DNA of 64,000 nucleotides, from assembly GCF_003693265.1 (NCBI RefSeq), contig NZ_RDRE01000002.1:62001-126000 (forward strand). Direction: 5' to 3'. Of the stretch, positions 33,828 through 41,788 are shown one piece after another. Source of the stretch: Corynebacterium gottingense (GTDB lineage: Bacteria; Actinomycetota; Actinomycetes; Mycobacteriales; Mycobacteriaceae). A model generated the notes under the pieces. That model had not been told where the DNA came from, ran no database searches, and saw only the letters and a program-made list of their open reading frames with translations. A program made the translations under genes and the position numbers. Each line of letters opens with the position of its first letter. Positions within the stretch are counted from its first letter, which is position 1.

Positions 33828-34568
33828 ATGAGCCACGAAGCAGACGCCCCCACCACCCTCATGTGGTTCCGCGATGACCTGCGCCTGCACGACAATGCGG
33901 CGCTTGCTTGGGCGGCGCGGTGACGTGGAACCGCCGCTACCACCTCACCGACATCGACGCGCAGGTCAAGGAGGCCACCGGCGCGGTCTCACACCCCGAC
34001 TTCCTGCTCACCGAGCCCTGGGAGGTCCGCACTGGATCCGGCACGCCCTACCGCGTATTCACGCCCTTTTCCAAGAAGGCACAGGGCATGCTTCTCGACG
34101 CCCCTCCGTCCCCCACACCCGCCCCTGCCGTTGAGGGATTGGAGGGGGTCGAGGGGGCGTCGACAAGCGTGGACGAGCCCGAGTCGAGCGCAACGCTTGC
34201 GGCGCACTGCACCCCCGGCGACCGTATGGCACGCGGTCGCGCACCCAGAGATGGACCCCGATGCGCAACACCTCGAGCAGCTCGCCCGCTGACAGCGCGG
34301 GGAGACGGGCGTGCCGCTTGTCGACGCCGACGTGGCCTCCAACCCCTTCAACTGGCAATGGGTCGCGGGCTGCGGGGACGACGCCGCGCCGTACTTCCGT
34401 ATCTTCAATCCGCTCACGCAGCAGCAGAAGTTCGACCGTGACGGCGCGTACGTCAGCCGCTGGGTACCCGAGGTGAGTACCCCCGCCTATCCTGGGCCGA
34501 TGGTGGATGTACAGACATCCCGCAAGGTGGCGTTAGCGGCCTACGACGACATCGCGGCACATCATTGA
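33828..34568 (+). pseudogene. phr: Deoxyribodipyrimidine photolyase, decayed
   Basis: The N-terminal motif TLMWFRDDLRLHDNAALAWAAR is immediately followed by a stop (33921). A second frame gives WNRRYHLTDIDAQVKEATGAVSHPDFLLTEPWEVRTGSGTPYRVFTPFSKKA, the photolyase antenna region. A third gives the C-terminal FAD domain end ([46 protein letters not shown]). Most of the middle (~300 residues) is missing and replaced by a GC-rich palindromic segment (34090-34168) with copies of the GGCGTCGANAAGC motif. Not functional; CPD photorepair must come from elsewhere or be absent. Confidence 0.88.
34090..34168. repeat. Imperfect inverted repeat with GGCGTCGANAAGC ends inside phr remnant
   Basis: The left end GCTTCTCGACGCCCCTCC (34090-34107) and right end GGGGGCGTCGACAAGC (34153-34168) are inverted copies of one motif, with C-rich and G-rich interior arms. 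It looks like a REP-type palindromic element, which would explain the break in phr. A third inverted motif copy lies at 34316-34331. Confidence 0.5.
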
Positions 34569-34665
34569 GGAGGTCGCAGCCATGGTCCGCTTCCTGCTCA
34601 GCGACGAAGCCTCCTTTGTCAACGGCTCCTACCACCTCGTCGACGGCGGATACACTGCTCTCTAG
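34564..34665 (+). pseudogene. 3' remnant of a short-chain dehydrogenase/reductase
   Basis: Codons in one frame read [32 protein letters not shown] and then a stop, the typical C-terminal end of a classical SDR (S-D-E-A-S-F-V-x-G). Only about 32 residues remain, joined directly to the photolyase remnant, so a deletion removed the rest. Not functional. Confidence 0.8.
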
Positions 34666-34702
34666 GCCTTCTAGCCCCCTCGAAAAGAAAGGTGTACTTC
34701 CC

Positions 34703-36259
34703 GTGTCCACTTCAGCCTCGTCACCAACCGCAGCCGTGATCGGCGCCGGGTTCGCCGGCCTCGCCACCGCCGCGCTCCTGGCCCGCGAGGGATACGAGGT
34801 GACCGTCTTCGAGCGCTTGGACGCAGTCGGCGGGCGGGCCGGGGAGGAAACCTTCGACGGGTTCCGCTTCGACATGGGCCCGTCCTGGTACCTCATGCCG
34901 GACGCGTTTGACCACTTCTTCGCGCTCTTTGGCTACCGCACGGAGGAGCTGCTCGACCTCGTTCCGCTGGACCCCGCGTACCGCCTGTTCCCCGAGGGGC
35001 AGGCGCCACTCGACGTCCCCGCGGACCCCGCGCGCGCTGCGGCGCTTTTTGAGTCCATTGAGCCCGGCGCGGGCGCGAAACTCACCGAATACCTCGACTC
35101 CGCCGAGCGCACCTACGACCTGGCGTTGCGCCACTTCCTCTACACCACATTCTCCTCCCCCGCCGCGTTCCTCGCGCCGGAGGTGCGCGCCGGCTACGCC
35201 GACCTGGCCAGGTTCCTCACCACCCCGCTCGACCGCTTCGTGGCGCGCCGCTTCAGCGATGTCCGCCTGCGCCAGATGCTCACCTATCCGGCGGTGTTCC
35301 TGTCGTCGCACCCGTCGAAGACCCCGTCGCTCTACCACCTGATGAGCCACACCGACCTCACCCAGGGCGTGCGCTACCCGCTGGGCGGATTCGCCGCCGT
35401 CGTCGACGCCATCTACCGCATCGCCCGCGAGCAGGGCGTCCGCTTCCGCCTCGGCACGGAGGTCACCGCCATCACGCACTCCGGCGGCCGCGCCACGGGC
35501 GTGCGCGTTGGCACGGAGCAATTGCTTTTCGACGCCACCGTCTCCGCCGCCGACCTCCACCACACCGAAACACGCCTGCTCCCGGCGGACAAGAGGACCT
35601 ACGACGAGCCCTACTTTGCCAAGCGCAACCCCGGGGTCAGCGCCGTCCTGCTCACCCTGGGGGTGCGCGGAGCACTGCCCCAGCTGGCGCACCACAACCT
35701 GCTGTTCAGCCGCGAGTGGGGCACGGACTTTGACGCGGTGTTCGACGGCCCCGTCAACGCGCGTCCCCTGGGCGCCTCGCGCTCAATCTACGTATCCAAG
35801 CCGTCGGCCACGGACCCCGGCACGGCGCCCGAGGGGCACGAGAACCTCTTCGTTCTCGTCCCGGTGCCCGCCCAGACGGATGTTGGGGGCGGAGATGCGT
35901 ACGGAGGCGGGGCGTCGACAAGCGTCGAAGCGATCGCCGACGCTGCCCTGACGCAGATCGCGGAGTGGTGCGGCATCCCGGACCTGCGCGAGCGGATCGT
36001 CGTGCATAAGACGGTCGGGCCCGCAGACTTCGCGGACCGCTACCGCGCGTGGTCCGGAGGCGCGATCGGCCCGGCGCACACGCTGCGGCAGTCGGCGTTT
36101 CTGCGCGGGCGCAACGCGTCTCGCACACTGGACGACCTCTACTATGCGGGCGCGACGACGGTGCCGGGGGTAGGCGTGCCGATGTGCCTCATTTCTGCCG
36201 AGAACGTGGTGAAACGGCTCCGCGGCGACAAAAGTTCTGGGCCTTTACCTACCGCCTGA
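34703..36259 (+). CDS. crtI: Phytoene desaturase family oxidoreductase (CrtI-like)
   Basis: 518 residues. N-terminal FAD site AVIGAGFAGLATAALLAREGYEVTVFERLDAVGGRAG, the MGPSWYLMPDAFDHFF segment, GVRYPLGGFAAVVDAI, and the C-terminal bacterial-type phytoene dehydrogenase motif LDDLYYAGATTVPGVGVPMCLISAENVV. It would desaturate phytoene in carotenoid synthesis, but no crtB, crtE or cyclase gene is nearby, so the substrate is uncertain. GTG at 34703 with AAAGG upstream. A Gly-rich insert near residue 405 (GGGDAYGGGASTS) holds the motif GGGGCGTCGACAAGC (35909-35923). The decayed phr and SDR genes upstream suggest a shrinking pigment/photorepair cluster. Confidence 0.88.
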   Translation: MSTSASSPTAAVIGAGFAGLATAALLAREGYEVTVFERLDAVGGRAGEETFDGFRFDMGPSWYLMPDAFDHFFALFGYRTEELLDLVPLDPAYRLFPEGQAPLDVPADPARAAALFESIEPGAGAKLTEYLDSAERTYDLALRHFLYTTFSSPAAFLAPEVRAGYADLARFLTTPLDRFVARRFSDVRLRQMLTYPAVFLSSHPSKTPSLYHLMSHTDLTQGVRYPLGGFAAVVDAIYRIAREQGVRFRLGTEVTAITHSGGRATGVRVGTEQLLFDATVSAADLHHTETRLLPADKRTYDEPYFAKRNPGVSAVLLTLGVRGALPQLAHHNLLFSREWGTDFDAVFDGPVNARPLGASRSIYVSKPSATDPGTAPEGHENLFVLVPVPAQTDVGGGDAYGGGASTSVEAIADAALTQIAEWCGIPDLRERIVVHKTVGPADFADRYRAWSGGAIGPAHTLRQSAFLRGRNASRTLDDLYYAGATTVPGVGVPMCLISAENVVKRLRGDKSSGPLPTA

Positions 36260-36273
36260 CGGCGTCGATCACG

Positions 36274-36279
36274 TATGGT
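36274..36279 (+). promoter_or_regulatory. -10 (TATGGT) of leaderless lipoprotein gene
   Basis: TATGGT ends 7 bases before the ATG at 36287. Confidence 0.5.
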
Positions 36280-36286
36280 CGGGCGC

Positions 36287-37078
36287 ATGAAACGACACAC
36301 CGTAATTGCCGCGACACTGCTGACCTCGGTGGGCCTGGCGCTTGCCGGCTGCTCGGCCGATGACTCGACCAGCACCGACACGAGCGCAACGGCATCGCAG
36401 GAGTCCCCAGCGTCTGAGAGCACTGAGAGTCCCGTGGAAGCTGCGCCGGCGGAAGACCGAGGCACCGGCGAGCCGCCCGCCGAGTACGGCGAGGAAGCCA
36501 ACAAGGTCATCGCCGCGTTTAAGGAGCAGTACCCCACCGCGGAGGAAACGGACCTGAATGCGCTCTACGAGCAGATGGGCGGCGACGACCAGTCGATGGA
36601 GACGCCCAGCGATGTCACCGTGGATCCGCCGCAGTGCGACTTCTCAGACGAGACCAAGGTCCTGGACAACCTCATGACCAAGCACTCGAAGTCCACCCTG
36701 CTGTCCAAGCCGGCAGAGATGCCCGAAAGCGGTCCGTCGGTGGACCTGGTCGTCGCGGAATTTGGCAACGAGGACGACGCGAAGGATCTGCTGAAGCGCA
36801 GCGACGTCTACAGCGGCGACTGCACGGACATCACGATCACGTCCGGCACCGGAGAGCAGGCCGTCTCTTCCCACAACACGTACGAGAAGTCGGACCTGAA
36901 GTTTGAGGGCGCGGACGATTCCTTCTCCGGCGTAACCACCGTCGAGGGCGCAATGTCCTACACCGGAGAGACGGTCTACGGCCGCTTTGGCAACACCGTT
37001 GTCCAAATCACCGGTTCCGGCGAGGACCCGGAGCAGGTCACGCGGCTGCTGCAGGACGCCGTTGACGCGGTGAGCTAA
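36287..37078 (+). CDS. Secreted lipoprotein of unknown function
   Basis: 263 residues. Lipoprotein signal with lipobox LALAGC (Cys at about residue 22), then an acidic Thr/Ser/Glu-rich linker to about residue 65 and a C-terminal domain with cysteines in PPQCDFSD and YSGDCTDITIT that may form a disulfide. Domain pattern (VVAEFGNEDDAKDLLKR and GETVYGRFGNTVVQITGSG) suggests an extracellular, possibly ligand-binding or sensor-like fold, but I cannot name a family. Leaderless start. Followed directly by a tRNA gene on the opposite strand. Confidence 0.75.
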   Translation: MKRHTVIAATLLTSVGLALAGCSADDSTSTDTSATASQESPASESTESPVEAAPAEDRGTGEPPAEYGEEANKVIAAFKEQYPTAEETDLNALYEQMGGDDQSMETPSDVTVDPPQCDFSDETKVLDNLMTKHSKSTLLSKPAEMPESGPSVDLVVAEFGNEDDAKDLLKRSDVYSGDCTDITITSGTGEQAVSSHNTYEKSDLKFEGADDSFSGVTTVEGAMSYTGETVYGRFGNTVVQITGSGEDPEQVTRLLQDAVDAVS

Positions 37079-37082
37079 TCGG

Positions 37083-37156
37083 TGCCCCCAGTGGGACTCG
37101 AACCCACACTGAATCGATTTTAAGTCGACTGCCTCTGCCGATTGGGCTATAGGGGC
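37083..37156 (-). tRNA. tRNA-Leu(UAA) with short variable loop
   Basis: A 74-nt cloverleaf on the minus strand: acceptor GCCCCTA/TGGGGGC, D-arm with GCC/GGC pairs, anticodon stem GTCGA/TCGAT with loop CTTAAAA (anticodon TAA), T-arm GTGGG-TTCGAGT-CCCAC. The variable region is only 5 nt (TCAGT), so it is a class I shape, while leucine tRNAs normally have a long extra arm. CCA is not encoded. Identity as Leu rests on the anticodon alone. Confidence 0.9.
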
Positions 37157-37206
37157 AACAGGCAAACATCGTACCCGGCCCCATTCGGGCTCCCCGAATC
37201 GGCTGC

Positions 37207-40200
37207 TTACTCGCTGACCGAGATGACCTTCTTCTTGCCCTTCTTGCCCTCCCCTCCGGCAGGCTTGGGGCCGTTGACGTCAATCTCCTCGACATCGAAC
37301 ATGCTGGACAGGAAGTCGGCTACCCACTGGACGAGTTCCACGTCGCGCAGATTCGGGCTGTTGATGGCCTTCGACTCGCGCGGCATCGGCACCTGGAGCG
37401 TCTTCGCGGCGGCGCGGTAGTTCGCCCCCGAGTACAGGCGCTTGAGCCGCACCTGCTTCGAGTCCGGCAGCTCCACGGGGTGGAACTTGATGCGCGTGCC
37501 CTGCACCAGGATGTCGGAGACCCCGGCCTTGCGCGCCTGGTGGCGCAGCCGCGCCACGGCCATCAGGCGCGACACCTCGACCGGCATCGGCCCGAAGCGG
37601 TCCACCATTTCCTCGGTGACGCGCGCGAGGTCCTGTTCTTCGCGCGCCTCGGCGAGCTTGCGGTAGATCTCCAGGCGTAGGCGTTCTGCGTTGACGTAGG
37701 TTTCCGGGATGTGGGCGTCGACAGGCAAATCGACCCGGATCTCCTTGGGGCCCTGGTCGGTGCCGTCGACGGTGCCGCCGTCCATCATGGTCTTAAACGT
37801 TTCGACCGCCTCGCCGACGAGCCGGACGTACATGTCAAAGCCGACACCGGCGATGTGGCCGGACTGCTCGGCGCCCAGCACGTTGCCGGCGCCGCGCATC
37901 TCCAAGTCCTTCTGCGCCACCGCGATGCCCGCGCCCAGGTCGTTGTGCTGGGCGATCGTGGCCAGGCGGTCGTAGGAGGTCTCTGTAAGCGTCTTTTCCT
38001 TCGGGTAGAGGAAGTAGGCGTAGCCGCGCTCGCGGGAGCGCCCCACGCGCCCGCGCAGCTGGTGCAGCTGCGACAGGCCCATGTTCTGGGCATTTTCCAC
38101 GATGAGCGTGTTCGCGTTGGCGATGTCCAGGCCGGTCTCCACGATGGTGGTGCACACCAGCACGTCGTACTCGCGGTCCCAGAAGCCCTGCACGGTCTGC
38201 TCGAGCACCTGCTCGCTCATCTGCCCGTGGGCCACCACCACGCGGGCCTCCGGCACGAGCTGGCGCAGGGTGCGGGCGGTCTTCTCAATGTCGGAGACCT
38301 TGTTGTGGATGTAGAAGACCTGGCCGTCGCGCAGCAGCTCGCGTCGGATCGCCGCGGCAACCTGCTTGTCCTCCTGTGGGCCCACGTAAGTGAGCACCGG
38401 GTGGCGGTCCTCCGGCGGCGTGGTGATGCTGGTCATCTCGCGGATGCCGGTCAGGCTCATCTCCAGGGTGCGCGGGATCGGCGTCGCCGTCATGGTGAGC
38501 ACGTCCACGTGGGATTTGAGGGCCTTGATGTGCTCCTTGTGTTCCACGCCGAAGCGCTGCTCCTCGTCCACGATGATCAGGCCGAGGTTCTTCCACTGCA
38601 CGCCGGTGGTGAGCAGGCGGTGGGTGCCAATGACTACGTCCACGGAGCCGTCGGCAAGCCCGCCCGTGATCTCCTTCGCCTCCTTGGCCGAGGTGAAGCG
38701 GGACAGCTCGCGGACCGTCACCCCGAAGCCGTCCATGCGTCCGGCGAAGGTGTTGTAGTGCTGCTGGGCCAGCAGCGTCGTCGGCACGAGTACCGCGACC
38801 TGCTTGCCGTCCTGCACGGCCTTGAACGCGGCGCGGACGGCTACCTCGGTCTTGCCAAACCCGACGTCGCCGACGATGACGCGGTCCATCGGCGTCGGCT
38901 TCTCCATGTCGTCCTTGACCGCGTCGATGGCCGCCATCTGGTCCTCCGTCTCCACGAACGGGAACGCGTCTTCCATCTCCTGCTGCCAGGGCGTATCCGG
39001 GGCGAAGGCGTGGCCCGGCGCGGCCTGGCGCTTGGCGTAGAGCTCGATGAGCTCGCCGGCGATCTCGCGCACGGCCGCGCGGGCCTTGCGCTTCGTGTTC
39101 TTCCAGTCCGAGCCACCCATCTTGCTCACGCGCGGGGCCTCGCCGCCGGTGTACTTGCTCAGCAGGTCCAGCGATTCCATGGGGACCCACAGCTGGTCGC
39201 CGGGCTGGCCGCGCTTGGCGGGCTGGTACTCCAGCACGATGTACTCGCGCCGCGAGTCCTCGTCGCCCGTCTTGATGGTGCGCTCGGCCATCTTCACAAA
39301 CTTGCCAATGCCGTGCGTGTCGTGGACGACAAAGTCGCCCGGCGTGAGCGCGAGCGGGTCGACGCGGTTGCGGCGGCGCGGGGCGCGGCGCTTGGCGCCG
39401 GCGATGTCGCCGACCCTGTTGCCGGTCACGTCCGTCTCGGTCACCACGACCAGGTTCGGACCCGGGAACACCATGCCCGCGTGGCTGAGCGCCTGGTAGA
39501 GGGTCACGGCGCCGTCGACGGGCTCGAGCCCCGGCGTGGCGATGCGCGCGGAGACGCCGTGCTCGCGCAGGCGCTCCGCGGTGCGCTCCACTGAGCCCTT
39601 CGCCGGGGCGACAAAGGCGACCTTGCCGTGGTTCTGCTGCACGTGCAGCTTCAGGGTGGCGTAGAGCTTCTCAATCTCCTTCGGGTCGCCCTTCGGCGCG
39701 GGCGCGGGCTCGAACTCGAGCGGGAGCGTCTCCGTGTCGTCCGCGGCGAACATGCCGGGCGGCGCGAAGGTCCACCACGCCGCCCCCGCGTTGCGCGCGG
39801 AAACCTCCAGCGACTCGTAGGAACGGAAGGAGGACGCGGACAGGTCGAGGCCCTCCACGGCGACGGGTCCCTCGGCGCCCATGGCGGCCGCCTCCCAGCC
39901 GGCCTCGAGGAATTCGTGGTCAGTGGCCTCCAGGTCGGCGATGCGGGTGCGCACCTTCTCCGGAGAGGTCACCATCACGATCGCGCCGGACGGCATCAGC
40001 TCCGGCAGCGCCGCGTACTTTTGCTCAGTGAGCGCGGGGATGAGCGCCTCCATGCCGTCGGCGTGGATGCCCTCGGACACGCGGGTGAGCAGCTGCACCA
40101 AGGTCGGGTTGGACGGGAACTTCCTGGCAAGCTCGTCGGCTTTGGCGGACACGGTGGCGTCGATAAGCAACTGCCTGGCGGGGAACACCTCGACGGCCGC

Positions 40201-40839
40201 GACCTCGTCGATGGCGCGCTGGTCTGCGACGGAGAAGCTGCGCAGGTCGGTGACCTCATCGCCCCAGAATTCGATGCGGACGGCCTGCTCGGCGGTGGTG
40301 GGGAAAATGTCGATGAGGCCGCCGCGGGTGGCAAACTCGCCGCGCTTGGCCACCATGTCCACGTGCTCGTAGCCGAACAGGGAAATCTGCTCGGTGAGCT
40401 GGGAAAAGTCGTACTCGCGGTCGGCTTCGATCCGGATCGGCTCCGTCGCGGGGAGCACGGGCTGGCACGCGGCGCGCGCGGCGGCCACGATCACCCGCGG
40501 CATCTCCCACAGCACCTTCGAGCGCCGCCCCACAACGTCCGGCGCAGGCGAGAGCCGCTCGTGCGGCAGCGTCTCGTAGGCGGGGAAATGCCCCACCTTC
40601 GCCTCGCCGAGCAGCGCCTTGAGCTCCGCAGCGAGGTCCTCCGCCTCGTGCCCCGTGGCGGTAATGAGCAGCAGCGGCACCTCGCGCGCGATCGCCCCGG
40701 CTGCCCAGGCGCGCGCCTGGTCCAGCCCCGTCACGTGCAGCGAATCCATCCCCACGTTGGCCACCAGCCCCTTGAGCTTGGGGTCGGTCATGGCCATGGT
40801 GAGCAGCCCGCCAAGCGCGGGCACGGTGTCCTGTGTCAT
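37207..40839 (-). CDS. mfd: Transcription-repair coupling factor Mfd
   Basis: 1210 residues. Releases RNA polymerase stalled at DNA lesions and recruits UvrA. The UvrB-like module is at the N-terminus ([25 protein letters not shown]), the RNA-polymerase-interacting domain in the middle ([18 protein letters not shown]), then the RecG-like motor with [24 protein letters not shown] (Walker A), [13 protein letters not shown] (Walker B), [10 protein letters not shown] and [16 protein letters not shown]-terminal Lys-rich tail closes it. Its ATG overlaps the upstream tetR stop (ATGA). Two copies of the GGKGGCGTCGANAAGC motif lie inside (37711, variant; 40153). Confidence 0.97.
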   Translation of the reverse strand: MTQDTVPALGGLLTMAMTDPKLKGLVANVGMDSLHVTGLDQARAWAAGAIAREVPLLLITATGHEAEDLAAELKALLGEAKVGHFPAYETLPHERLSPAPDVVGRRSKVLWEMPRVIVAAARAACQPVLPATEPIRIEADREYDFSQLTEQISLFGYEHVDMVAKRGEFATRGGLIDIFPTTAEQAVRIEFWGDEVTDLRSFSVADQRAIDEVAAVEVFPARQLLIDATVSAKADELARKFPSNPTLVQLLTRVSEGIHADGMEALIPALTEQKYAALPELMPSGAIVMVTSPEKVRTRIADLEATDHEFLEAGWEAAAMGAEGPVAVEGLDLSASSFRSYESLEVSARNAGAAWWTFAPPGMFAADDTETLPLEFEPAPAPKGDPKEIEKLYATLKLHVQQNHGKVAFVAPAKGSVERTAERLREHGVSARIATPGLEPVDGAVTLYQALSHAGMVFPGPNLVVVTETDVTGNRVGDIAGAKRRAPRRRNRVDPLALTPGDFVVHDTHGIGKFVKMAERTIKTGDEDSRREYIVLEYQPAKRGQPGDQLWVPMESLDLLSKYTGGEAPRVSKMGGSDWKNTKRKARAAVREIAGELIELYAKRQAAPGHAFAPDTPWQQEMEDAFPFVETEDQMAAIDAVKDDMEKPTPMDRVIVGDVGFGKTEVAVRAAFKAVQDGKQVAVLVPTTLLAQQHYNTFAGRMDGFGVTVRELSRFTSAKEAKEITGGLADGSVDVVIGTHRLLTTGVQWKNLGLIIVDEEQRFGVEHKEHIKALKSHVDVLTMTATPIPRTLEMSLTGIREMTSITTPPEDRHPVLTYVGPQEDKQVAAAIRRELLRDGQVFYIHNKVSDIEKTARTLRQLVPEARVVVAHGQMSEQVLEQTVQGFWDREYDVLVCTTIVETGLDIANANTLIVENAQNMGLSQLHQLRGRVGRSRERGYAYFLYPKEKTLTETSYDRLATIAQHNDLGAGIAVAQKDLEMRGAGNVLGAEQSGHIAGVGFDMYVRLVGEAVETFKTMMDGGTVDGTDQGPKEIRVDLPVDAHIPETYVNAERLRLEIYRKLAEAREEQDLARVTEEMVDRFGPMPVEVSRLMAVARLRHQARKAGVSDILVQGTRIKFHPVELPDSKQVRLKRLYSGANYRAAAKTLQVPMPRESKAINSPNLRDVELVQWVADFLSSMFDVEEIDVNGPKPAGGEGKKGKKKVISVSE

Positions 40840-41519
40840 TCGTCCTTCTCCCCATCCGTGGGCTTGTAGTGCTTCTCGACGCCACCTTCTCCGCCCCCAC
40901 CCGCAGCCGAAAGTTCACACGGCACGATGTGGGGCTGCGCCTCCAGGCCGCGGAGCCCGTTCCAGCACATGTTGGCGATATGGGCGGCGGTGGTGTACTT
41001 GTCCGGCTGGCGCTCGTCCAGCCACCACAGCGCGGTGTTGGAAACCGTGCCGACCAGCGCCTGACCGTACAACGCCGCAACCGAGTCATCTAATCCACGC
41101 TGGCGGAACGCCTGCGCCAACAGCGCGGAGACCTGCGAGGTGACGCGGCTGAGCAGTGTGGTGTAAGTGGGCTCCTCCCCCGGCGCTTGGCCGCGGACGA
41201 TAATGATGAACCCGTCGGTTTCCTCCTCGACGTACTCCAGCACCGCGACCACCCCCTTCTCGATGCGCTCGCGCCACCGCCCATCCTGGATCACCGCGGA
41301 GATCCGCGTTTCCAGCTTCTGCATCTCCACGTCGATGACGGCGCGGTAGAGCCCCTCCTTGCCGCCGAAGTGCTCGTAGATGACCGGCTTGGACACCTCG
41401 GCCCGGCTGGCGAGCTCCTCCACCGAGATGCCGTCGAGGCCGCGCTCCGCGAAGGCGGCGCAGCCCACGGCAATGAGTTGGTCCCGGCGCTGTTTGCCGG
41501 TCATTCGCTGACGAGCCAT
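40836..41519 (-). CDS. TetR-family regulator coupled to mfd
   Basis: 227 residues. HTH domain RDQLIAVGCAAFAERGLDGISVEELASRAEVSKPVIYEHFGGKEGLYRAVID, helical core, and a C-terminal extension ([23 protein letters not shown]) beyond the usual TetR end. Its stop overlaps the mfd start, so the two are co-transcribed on the minus strand; a TetR gene directly before mfd recurs in corynebacteria. Target genes unknown, with no clear palindrome in the short upstream region. The motif GGTGGCGTCGAGAAGC (minus strand, 40871-40886) lies in the 3' extension. Confidence 0.88.
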   Translation of the reverse strand: MARQRMTGKQRRDQLIAVGCAAFAERGLDGISVEELASRAEVSKPVIYEHFGGKEGLYRAVIDVEMQKLETRISAVIQDGRWRERIEKGVVAVLEYVEEETDGFIIIVRGQAPGEEPTYTTLLSRVTSQVSALLAQAFRQRGLDDSVAALYGQALVGTVSNTALWWLDERQPDKYTTAAHIANMCWNGLRGLEAQPHIVPCELSAAGGGGEGGVEKHYKPTDGEKDE

Positions 41520-41601
41520 GCGTACTACTTTACGTCCGCGCGGCCCGCACCCGTCGAGGCCTCACCGCTGGAGACATTTTATGGAATCGCGCGCAATACG
41601 C

Positions 41602-41607
41602 TAGACT
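41602..41607 (+). promoter_or_regulatory. -10 (TAGACT) of the tRNA-Gln gene
   Basis: TAGACT lies 12 bases before the mature tRNA 5' end; a clear -35 was not found. Confidence 0.4.
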
Positions 41608-41619
41608 ATCTTCTTGTCA

Positions 41620-41691
41620 TTCCCCATGGTGTAATCGGCAACACTACGGTTTTTGGTACCGTCATTCTAGGTTCGAGTCCTGGTGGGGAAG
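41620..41691 (+). tRNA. tRNA-Gln(UUG)
   Basis: A 72-nt cloverleaf: acceptor TTCCCCA/TGGGGAA, D-arm GTGT..ACAC, anticodon stem ACGGT/ACCGT with loop TTTTGGT (anticodon TTG), T-arm around GTTCGAGTCC, discriminator G. CCA not encoded. A T-rich run follows and probably ends the transcript. Confidence 0.95.
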
Positions 41692-41740
41692 CTTTTTATG
41701 CAGCGGGTTCGCGTGGCTCAAATAGTAAATTTAATCCTTT

Positions 41741-41775
41741 TCCGACTACACTGCCATTGTTTTAACAGCTAGTCG
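41741..41775 (+). promoter_or_regulatory. Hairpin in the leader of the acyltransferase gene
   Basis: CCGACTA and TAGTCGG form a 7-bp stem with a loop of about 21 bases, ending 14 bases before the ATG at 41789. There is no T run after it, so it may be an operator or mRNA structure rather than a terminator. Confidence 0.4.
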
Positions 41776-41788
41776 GAAGGCCTCCCCT

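Noticed and set aside
37083..37156. Treating the tRNA as a degenerate pseudo-tRNA because of its short variable loop
   Set aside because: All stems pair well and the T-arm and D-arm are intact, so it is most likely functional.
37711..39594. 627-codon plus-strand open frame opposite mfd
   Set aside because: No recognisable motifs and fully opposite a well-conserved helicase; frame openness is a GC effect.
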